A program made the translations under genes and the position numbers. From an uncultured Lachnospiraceae bacterium (GTDB lineage Bacteria > Bacillota > Clostridia > Lachnospirales > Lachnospiraceae): DNA of 57,738 nucleotides. Position 1 is the stretch's first letter; each line of letters begins with the position of its first letter. Positions 16,874-23,865 of the stretch are shown here, piece after piece. The stretch covers positions 1 to 57,738 of the forward strand of contig CAJUJL010000016.1 in the NCBI GenBank assembly GCA_910586725.1, in the 5' to 3' direction. The notes under the pieces are model-generated. The model was given only the letters and a program-made list of their open reading frames with translations, was not told the DNA's origin and searched no databases.

Positions 16874-18244
16874 TTACTTCAGCAGCTTTTCCATTTCTTC
16901 CCGAAATTCAACGACAGATCCCATGCGTTCCCTGATTTCAAGCGCCATAGCACGATTGAAAAATTTCAGCCACTGTTTTTTGTGTTTGAGGCGACATCTT
17001 TTGGGCAGAGCCACGTCTTTTCGTTTCCCGCTCAGACGCTGCATCACATCCGGCGGCTTTGCGCCTGTAAGCAGATAATATGCCGTCGCCCCCAGCGCAT
17101 AGACGTCCGTCCACGGGCCTTCGTCTCCCGGAATGCCTGATTTGGCCGTCCGGTACTGCTCCGGCGCCGCATAATCCGGCTTTAAAAACGCCGCGCTTAG
17201 GATGGGCCGGGAAGTCAGCGCGTATTTTGCCGCTCCCATATCAATCAGAAAAATTTCCCCATTTTCTGACCGCATAATATTCCCCGGGCTGACATCGCAG
17301 TGAATGATTTTTTCTTCGTGAAGCGCGCAGAGAGCTTCTGTTACCGGAAAAAGTATCTCTGCCGCCTCTTTCGGCGGATAAGGCTGGTAGCCGCCCGCGC
17401 GCATTTCACGCCCGATGCTGATTCCCGCAATATAATCCATGACAAGATATGCCGTATCATTTGCTTCCATAAGATCGCAGATGGTAACCACATGGGGCGT
17501 ATGGATAAATTTCGCCATAAGCTTTGCTTCCAGATAAAAAGACTCAAGGCCGAACCGGTAAGCCTCTGCTATCCGCGATTTTTTTATGGACACATACTGC
17601 TCTTCTCGTTCCGCCCATTCCTCCGGAAAATATTCTTTCACCGCAACGAGGCGGCGCAGCGCAATGTCGTTACAAAGATAAATCATACCGAAGCCGCCGA
17701 TTCCAATGCATTCCAAAACCTGGTAACGCTCCTTTAAAATCGTTCCAGGAATCAGCTCCTGCTCTTTTTTTCTGCCGCACCCGGATACATCCGGAGGCTC
17801 AAAAGCTTCTTCCAGCTGTATTTCTTTCTGTAACGCATGCTTTAGGACTTCCCTGTTTTGCTCCGTTTCTTCTATGGAGAAAAGCAAAGCGCGTTTTAGG
17901 CCTACGGATTTTGCCGCCATAAGACGAACGGCGCCTTGAAAGCAATCTTTCGACTTTTTGATCTTTTTCGCCGACAGATACAGGGAATCGTCGTCTTCCG
18001 GAAATACCCGCAACGCCAGATAAGAAACGCCCAGAACCGTATCGTAAATCCTCCATACGGCCGTATCCGGATTGCTGCAAAAAAGCATTCCCAGCAAATA
18101 TCTTTTTTCAAATACTTCTCCGGGCGTCCAGTCAAAAACACGGTCATATTGTTCTCCTGGCTCCCATCCGCAATTGGGACATGCCGCATTCCCTTCTTCC
18201 CACTCCGTAAAACATCCGCGGCAAATTTTTGGCATTTCCGTCAT
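16874..18244 (-). CDS. soluble zinc-ribbon Hanks-type kinase with duplicated, degenerate N-lobe
   Basis: A 456-residue protein without membrane segment. It has an N-terminal zinc ribbon (C-x2-C then C-x2-C, residues 8-25), a region (about 43-125) that aligns with a kinase N-lobe but lacks the glycine loop and has Arg for the ATP-binding Lys, a linker, and a full kinase domain (about 165-454). The full domain has GIGGFG, VAVK (Lys203), HCDVSPGN (Asp317, Asn322) and DMG (Asp335). HRD is HCD and DFG is DMG, so activity is likely but may be low. The ATG at 18244 overlaps the upstream kinase stop as ATGA and has GGAGAG before it; the GTG two codons earlier is less likely. Its target is unknown. 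Confidence 0.85.
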   Translation of the reverse strand: MTEMPKICRGCFTEWEEGNAACPNCGWEPGEQYDRVFDWTPGEVFEKRYLLGMLFCSNPDTAVWRIYDTVLGVSYLALRVFPEDDDSLYLSAKKIKKSKDCFQGAVRLMAAKSVGLKRALLFSIEETEQNREVLKHALQKEIQLEEAFEPPDVSGCGRKKEQELIPGTILKERYQVLECIGIGGFGMIYLCNDIALRRLVAVKEYFPEEWAEREEQYVSIKKSRIAEAYRFGLESFYLEAKLMAKFIHTPHVVTICDLMEANDTAYLVMDYIAGISIGREMRAGGYQPYPPKEAAEILFPVTEALCALHEEKIIHCDVSPGNIMRSENGEIFLIDMGAAKYALTSRPILSAAFLKPDYAAPEQYRTAKSGIPGDEGPWTDVYALGATAYYLLTGAKPPDVMQRLSGKRKDVALPKRCRLKHKKQWLKFFNRAMALEIRERMGSVVEFREEMEKLLK

Positions 18245-19269
18245 ATCCACTCTCCATATAAATCCTGATACAGTTCTGCAACCGACTGGTACCGCTGCTG
18301 CGGCTCTATGCTAAGACCTTTAAAAATAGCAAGATCCTGTTCCTCCGAAATCGGAACGCCCATGGCCTGAAGTCTCTGCACGGTATCGCATTTCTGGCGT
18401 TCGATGGACGGTGGAATGCGCACCCCTGTCAGCAGATAATAAATGCTTGCGCACATGCTGTATACGTCTGTCCACGGTCCCTGGTTGCCGTCTCTTTTAT
18501 ACTGTTCTACCGGCGCATAGCCGTGTTTGAGCAGGATCGGCGCGTTTTTGGTATGCTCATAATCTTTTGCTGCGCCAAAATCAATCAAAACGGCCTGCAT
18601 CGTATTGGTAAGCATGATGTTGTCCGGGCTTATATCCCTGTGGATAATATTGTCCCGGTGTATTGCATCCAGCGATCTTAATACATCTTTTAACAGCGCA
18701 AAAACTTCTTCCGGCAAAAGCCTTCCTCCCCTGCTTTTTGCATACCGTTTCATATCTGTGCCATCGATATATTCCATGACAATGTAAGCTGTTTTATTTC
18801 CATAGAAAAAATCTCGAATGGATACAATGCCCGGCATCAGATAATATTTGGAAAGGTTTTCCGCTTCTTTGATATAGGACTCAAGACCGTTTCTGTAAGC
18901 GGCCTGTATCTTCTCCGGCGTGCGCGTCTGTGTTTCTGCGCTGTAGTTGATGGAAATTGAAATCCATTCGGAATAGGTGTCTCCGATAAAATTTCGTACG
19001 GCAACATCTCTTGGGAAATATTCCTTGACGCATACACGCTTTCCCTGGTAAAAGTCCCATGCTATATATGTAATTCCAAATCCCCCGACGCCGAGAACCC
19101 GTCCGATCAGATATTTCCCATTTACAATCTCATATAACGGCAGACTGTTTTCCGGTTTCTGATACTGTCTCATATCAAACCCGCACTTTGGGCAGAGGGA
19201 GCCCGGCCATGGAAGCTCCGTCATACAGCCCATGCACAGTTTATTCGGGTCAACTAATTTTTTCCGCAT
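18241..19269 (-). CDS. soluble zinc-ribbon Hanks-type serine/threonine kinase
   Basis: A 342-residue cytoplasmic kinase: zinc ribbon (C12, C15, C26, C29), then a complete kinase domain (about 50-340) with GVGGFG (60-65), VKEYFP (Lys82), HRDISPDN (Asp212, Asn217), DFG (Asp230) and APVEQY in the activation segment. The catalytic-loop lysine of the usual HRDLKPxN is Ser here, a feature of all five kinases of the cluster with slight variants. It has no membrane helix or sensor region, so it may be driven by the membrane kinases or act on the FHA proteins (inference). It is translationally coupled to the next kinase by an ATGA overlap. Confidence 0.92.
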   Translation of the reverse strand: MRKKLVDPNKLCMGCMTELPWPGSLCPKCGFDMRQYQKPENSLPLYEIVNGKYLIGRVLGVGGFGITYIAWDFYQGKRVCVKEYFPRDVAVRNFIGDTYSEWISISINYSAETQTRTPEKIQAAYRNGLESYIKEAENLSKYYLMPGIVSIRDFFYGNKTAYIVMEYIDGTDMKRYAKSRGGRLLPEEVFALLKDVLRSLDAIHRDNIIHRDISPDNIMLTNTMQAVLIDFGAAKDYEHTKNAPILLKHGYAPVEQYKRDGNQGPWTDVYSMCASIYYLLTGVRIPPSIERQKCDTVQRLQAMGVPISEEQDLAIFKGLSIEPQQRYQSVAELYQDLYGEWI

Positions 19270-19276
19270 TTCTTCC

Positions 19277-19447
19277 TTACCCCTTCTTTTGGGATTTCGC
19301 TTTTCCTCCCTGAATTTTCACCGGAGCTTTTCCCGCATCCCAATGGCGGTTTGTTGTGTTTACCGTTCCGCATACGCCAAAAACGAAGCTCTGGAAATTT
19401 GACTGCCAGATTACTTTGTCTATTGTGCTAATTAGTGCTACGCTCAT
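19277..19447 (-). CDS. small hypothetical protein between two kinase genes
   Basis: A 56-codon ORF begins with ATG at 19447, overlaps the last 20 bases of the PASTA kinase gene and stops 7 bases before the next kinase start. It fills the only sizeable gap between these genes. The C-terminus is basic (KSQKKG) and the middle is hydrophobic-aromatic. A GCGGAG lies 13 bases before the start, which is a weak ribosome site. No homologue is recognised. It could be a real small protein or a decayed piece of a neighbouring gene. Confidence 0.4.
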   Translation of the reverse strand: MSVALISTIDKVIWQSNFQSFVFGVCGTVNTTNRHWDAGKAPVKIQGGKAKSQKKG

Positions 19448-21473
19448 GGCTAATGTTTGGCTCCGCTGGCGGCGATACCTGCTCCGGCGGTATCTGCTCC
19501 GGAGGAGTCTGCTCCGGCTTAGATTCCTGCGGAGCCGTTTTCTTTGGCGTTGATTTGGATCTCGTTTTTACTTCTGCCAATTCCAACCGAAGTTTTTCAA
19601 AAAAATTCCGATAGCAGTTTACTTTTTTTCCGGGCTGAATGCTCTGACGTTCTACATAAATGCCTTCCTCTTCTGTCTTATCATCGGTATAACGGGTTTC
19701 GCCCGTTTCCACGATTTGTACATCCATAAATTTTCCTAATCCACAACTCTCAATCAGAGCTTCTGCTTCTTCCTGTTTCATTCCCCTGAAATCTGGAACA
19801 GTTATATCATAGTCTGCTTCTTTCCCTACAGAAACGGAAAGTGTGGCGGTTTTGTCCACGCTGCATTTCTCATTCGGTTTTACCGACTGATCAAAACAGA
19901 CGCCATTTTCAAATTCATCCGAAAAACAATATTCTACAGAAATAATCCCTTTCTTTTTCTCAAGGCTTTCATTTTTCCCTTCTTCCACATTAACCAAATC
20001 TCTGTCACAGGGGTTAAAATAAATGTCAATATCAAAGTTTTTCTCTGTAAAATAACCCATTACGTCTTTAACGTTTGCGCCCGAAAAATCCGGCATCGTA
20101 TAATACTTGTCCCCGCCGCTGACGGTAAAAAGAATCGTATCTTCTTTAGAAACAGTTCCGGAAGGGCTTATGTTCTGCCGCAGAATAGTGCCTTCCGGTT
20201 TTCCATCAAGGACATATTCCGGACTGGCAATATTTTCGATTCCGCGCCGCTTCAGCTTTTGTTCCACTTCCTCATAGGACTGCCCGCTGTAATCTTCCAT
20301 TGTAAATGCGCCGTTTTTTCCGACTTCCGTAAGCCCTGCCGAATTGGTATTTTGCACGACGGCTACCGTACCGAAAGCCGCGGCTCCAATGATGCAGATG
20401 CTAAGAAGACACAGGGCCGCTTTTGCCGCAACGGGAAGAGACGTTACTTTTCCCCACAGGCCTTTTTTCTCTTCCACGGGCGGCAGAATCCATTCCGGCT
20501 CATAAACGGGGATAAAAAATTTTCCGTCCAGCGCCTCCATAAATTCAACCGCGCTTTGCAGACGGTACTGCGGCATAATGTTTAAACATACCATAATTGC
20601 AAGTTCCGCCTGTTCGGGCAGCGAAACGCCCATTTGGGAAGGCGGGATCAGCCCGTCTTTTTGCATGCGTTCATTGGCGGGAATTGGTTTTTGTCCAGTC
20701 AACATCCGGTAAAACAGAGCCGCCACTGCATAAAGATCGGTATAAGGCCCCTGTTCCATCGTTCTTCCGTACTGTTCGATCGGAGCGTATCCCGTTTTTA
20801 GCATAATATCCGTTGTATTTTCTGCGGAAGCATGTTTTGCCGCGCCAAAATCAATCAGCTTAATGATACCTTCCTTTGTAACAAAAATATTATCCGGTGC
20901 GATGTCCCTGTGAATTACGCCTCTTCGATGGACTTCTTTTAACGTATAAAGCACGGCAAGGACAACGCGTCTGCTCCACTCATAATCTTTTTTTTCTCCG
21001 GATTTTTTCAAAATGGTTTTGATGTCCATCCCTTCCAGGTATTCCATCACAATATAACCGGTGCCGTTTTCCTCAAAAAAGTTGGAAATTTCCACGACTC
21101 CCTGCACTTCATGCAGCGCGGCGACCCTTCTGGCCTCTTCTAAAAACTGCTGCAGTCCTTTTTTAAACCTGGCTTGCAGCCTTTCGTCCGATACGGTTAC
21201 CGCTTTGCCATCCTGTCCCCGTATACAGTATTGTTCCGGATAAAATTCTTTAATTGCAACTTTTCGGAACAGCAGATTGTCCCATCCAATGTATGTATTT
21301 CCAAAACCCCCCGCGCCCAGCGGAAAGCCTGCCAGGAACTTTCCGCCAAGCAATGTGCCGGGCTCCAAAAACCGTTCAGCCTGCCGCGCTGCATCCAGGC
21401 TTTGTCCGCACTGCGGACAGGTATGCGCTTTTTCATTTGAAATCTGCTGCATACAGTGATAGCAAATTTTCAT
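19428..21473 (-). CDS. membrane Hanks-type kinase with zinc ribbon and extracellular PASTA-like domains
   Basis: A 681-residue kinase: zinc ribbon (C4, C7, C19, C22), kinase domain (about 43-320) with GAGGFG, AIKEFYP (Lys75), HRDIAPDN (Asp190, Asn195), DFG (Asp208), TM helix (349-371), then about three PASTA-like repeats (about 388-610) with cores such as MPDFSGANVKDV and VPDFRGMKQEEAEAL. It ends in a Pro/Glu/Gln-rich tail with tandem PEQ units. PASTA domains in PknB/PrkC bind muropeptides or lipid II, so a cell-wall signal is the likely input; the tail may cross the wall. AAGGAG precedes the ATG. It follows the degenerate-kinase gene at 21559 by 85 bp. Confidence 0.92.
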   Translation of the reverse strand: MKICYHCMQQISNEKAHTCPQCGQSLDAARQAERFLEPGTLLGGKFLAGFPLGAGGFGNTYIGWDNLLFRKVAIKEFYPEQYCIRGQDGKAVTVSDERLQARFKKGLQQFLEEARRVAALHEVQGVVEISNFFEENGTGYIVMEYLEGMDIKTILKKSGEKKDYEWSRRVVLAVLYTLKEVHRRGVIHRDIAPDNIFVTKEGIIKLIDFGAAKHASAENTTDIMLKTGYAPIEQYGRTMEQGPYTDLYAVAALFYRMLTGQKPIPANERMQKDGLIPPSQMGVSLPEQAELAIMVCLNIMPQYRLQSAVEFMEALDGKFFIPVYEPEWILPPVEEKKGLWGKVTSLPVAAKAALCLLSICIIGAAAFGTVAVVQNTNSAGLTEVGKNGAFTMEDYSGQSYEEVEQKLKRRGIENIASPEYVLDGKPEGTILRQNISPSGTVSKEDTILFTVSGGDKYYTMPDFSGANVKDVMGYFTEKNFDIDIYFNPCDRDLVNVEEGKNESLEKKKGIISVEYCFSDEFENGVCFDQSVKPNEKCSVDKTATLSVSVGKEADYDITVPDFRGMKQEEAEALIESCGLGKFMDVQIVETGETRYTDDKTEEEGIYVERQSIQPGKKVNCYRNFFEKLRLELAEVKTRSKSTPKKTAPQESKPEQTPPEQIPPEQVSPPAEPNISHERSTN

Positions 21474-21558
21474 TTGTGTTTTTTCTCCTTAATGTCTGAA
21501 ACGAGTTTTCTCCTGCTAAACAGGTCCATATTTTTACCATAGACTGTCGCGTCTTGAA

Positions 21559-23841
21559 TTAGTTCGCCCTTCGTGAATCGTTGCCACCTGGTGCAGGTGC
21601 AGGTGCAGGCGCTTCTTCCGGCTCTGATTTTGGAGTCGGTTTTGGTGTTGATTTCTCCTTTGGCTTTGGTGTTTGTTTGGGAGGCTCTTTTACTGTAACA
21701 TAAACCATAACCTGGCCTCCTGCGTCATCCTTTGGTCTGAAAAATTCAAGTTCCTGGCTTTCATTTGAATCATATATTTTTACACTTTCAACACTCCAGC
21801 TCAAATTTCCTTCCTTACCGGAACTTGTACGTAAGGGCGCATATTTTGTAAATCCATACGCGGCAAGTTCATTTAAAAATTTCTGCGCTGTTTTTCCCTC
21901 GTAATCAAATATGCCTCCAATAACCTTTATTACAAGGCGATCATCTCCAAGCGAACGACTTTCATCATACTTTGTACCGGGATCTATATTCTGGTCGGCA
22001 ATATCCCCTACAGAAAGCCCGCTTGATTTCAGGGCAAAATAATCTTTTTCCACCAGATTGCTGTCCCCCAATGCCTTTTCACCAACCGCTTCTCTTTCAT
22101 TTTCATTTTTATTCGAATATTTATATACCGGCTGTGAAGGCACATTGTTGATAGAGCCAAATCCTTTAAAATCCGGCAATGCATCCCAGTAGAAGAAATT
22201 AGAAGCATAGTAATGAATTTTAATATCAGGAGTGTAAACAATCACATTATCACGATTCTCTTCTTTATTTAGTTCATCTTTAGAAATTAATGTTCCCGCC
22301 ACTTCCATAGAAGCAAGGTCAAAATAATTGCTGTCTTCATTTTCTTCTTCTATAAAATATTGTTCATCTGCCGTATCAATTTTTAATTTTTGCGCCAGTG
22401 CATACGCATTCATTCCCTGAATCTCGCTGTAATGCATTTTTTCCTGACTATAAAGCGTCAGAGAAATCGTACCGTTTACATTTCCTTCGTTGTCATATGA
22501 AAGACCTTCTATTTCCGCTTCCTGATTTTCTTTATCCGGATCATATAAAACGGCGCCCGGTGCGACAGACTGCGCGTAAACTGTACCGTTCTCTTTATTC
22601 AAATCAAATATAAAATCCTGTGTATCGATCTGAATATCCCATCCGGAATGTTCTTTATTCAGATTTTCAACATACTCTCTGACATCATCCTCCGTTTTGT
22701 TTCTGAAGTCCTGCATAACAATTGCTTTGCTGCCCAGCGCGTCGGAGCTTTGCCCTGACATATGGTAGACAACATAAGCTCCTCCCGCAACAACAACGCA
22801 TGCAAGCCCTGCCACCAGAACTTTTGCCCATACTGGAAACTTTCCGGTTTTATTTTTCCGCTGTTTTACCTTGATGCGCTTTACGCTTTCACTGTTTAAT
22901 TCTTTCAGAAAGACGTCTGCGGACTGCGTCCTCTCATCCTGATACACATTCAGCGCATTCATCAATGCATTTTCAATATTTTTTGGTATGGAAACTCCCA
23001 TTTTTGAAGGTTCCTTCAAATCATCCGCCAATGTACGTTCCACAGATTCCTGCGGCGCTGTGCCGGTAATCATTCGGTACATCACGGCGCCTACCGCATA
23101 TACATCTGTCCAGGATCCCCGCTTTCCCTTACTGCGGTACTGTTCTTCCGGGGCATATCCTCTTTTTAAAATTATGGACAGGCTCTTGGAATTTGCCGTT
23201 GTTACATAGCGTGTCGCCCCGAAATCCATCAGTTTTATATCTCCCTCCGCTGTCACCATAATGGTTTCCGGCGATATATCACAATGCACGACGTCTTCTT
23301 TATGTACTTTAGATAAACCCATCAAGATTTTTTTGATAAAGGCAACTGCTTCCTCTGAGCTGTATTTTTTTCCTCCTTCTAAAATCTCTTTTAGTGTCTT
23401 TCCTTCCACATACTCTGAAACTACGTATCCGGTTTCATTTTCTGCCAGACAGTCATAGACTTTTGCAATGCCGGGAGCTTCTTTTAATGACTGTATATGG
23501 TTCATTTCATTTAAGAAATTTGTCAGTCCCTGTTCAAACTGCACCTGTCCGTCGCCAGAATAAATGGTTACATCTTTTTCTCCTTCTGATCTGGTAGAAA
23601 AATCACTCGGAAGATACTCTTTTACAATGACTTTCCGGTTTTTCTCTGCATCCATTCCCAGATAAGAAACCGTGTGACCGCCATAATTTAATACACGCCC
23701 AACAATGTATTTACCGCCCACAACCGTTCCGGGATCCAGATAATAAGATTCCTGCCGAAGCGTATGCTCATTAAATCCACAATGAGGACAGGCAGAAAGA
23801 TGATCCTCTATCTGGTTCATACAGCCCATGCATAATTTCAT
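21559..23841 (-). CDS. membrane zinc-ribbon kinase homologue with degraded active site and large ectodomain
   Basis: A 760-residue protein: zinc ribbon (C4, C7, C18, C21), kinase-like domain (about 43-315), TM helix (338-358) and an outside region of about 400 residues with two or more PASTA-like units and a Pro/Ala-rich tail. The glycine loop reads NYGGHT instead of GxGGFG, and the catalytic loop is HCDISPET, so the magnesium-binding Asn is Thr193. Lys74, Asp188 and Asp206 (DFG) remain. This points to a pseudokinase or a weak kinase that may sense outside and signal through a partner (inference). It lies between the repeat-protein gene and the PASTA kinase, in the same operon. Confidence 0.88.
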   Translation of the reverse strand: MKLCMGCMNQIEDHLSACPHCGFNEHTLRQESYYLDPGTVVGGKYIVGRVLNYGGHTVSYLGMDAEKNRKVIVKEYLPSDFSTRSEGEKDVTIYSGDGQVQFEQGLTNFLNEMNHIQSLKEAPGIAKVYDCLAENETGYVVSEYVEGKTLKEILEGGKKYSSEEAVAFIKKILMGLSKVHKEDVVHCDISPETIMVTAEGDIKLMDFGATRYVTTANSKSLSIILKRGYAPEEQYRSKGKRGSWTDVYAVGAVMYRMITGTAPQESVERTLADDLKEPSKMGVSIPKNIENALMNALNVYQDERTQSADVFLKELNSESVKRIKVKQRKNKTGKFPVWAKVLVAGLACVVVAGGAYVVYHMSGQSSDALGSKAIVMQDFRNKTEDDVREYVENLNKEHSGWDIQIDTQDFIFDLNKENGTVYAQSVAPGAVLYDPDKENQEAEIEGLSYDNEGNVNGTISLTLYSQEKMHYSEIQGMNAYALAQKLKIDTADEQYFIEEENEDSNYFDLASMEVAGTLISKDELNKEENRDNVIVYTPDIKIHYYASNFFYWDALPDFKGFGSINNVPSQPVYKYSNKNENEREAVGEKALGDSNLVEKDYFALKSSGLSVGDIADQNIDPGTKYDESRSLGDDRLVIKVIGGIFDYEGKTAQKFLNELAAYGFTKYAPLRTSSGKEGNLSWSVESVKIYDSNESQELEFFRPKDDAGGQVMVYVTVKEPPKQTPKPKEKSTPKPTPKSEPEEAPAPAPAPGGNDSRRAN

Positions 23842-23865
23842 ATTAATTATTTTCCTTCCTGTAAT

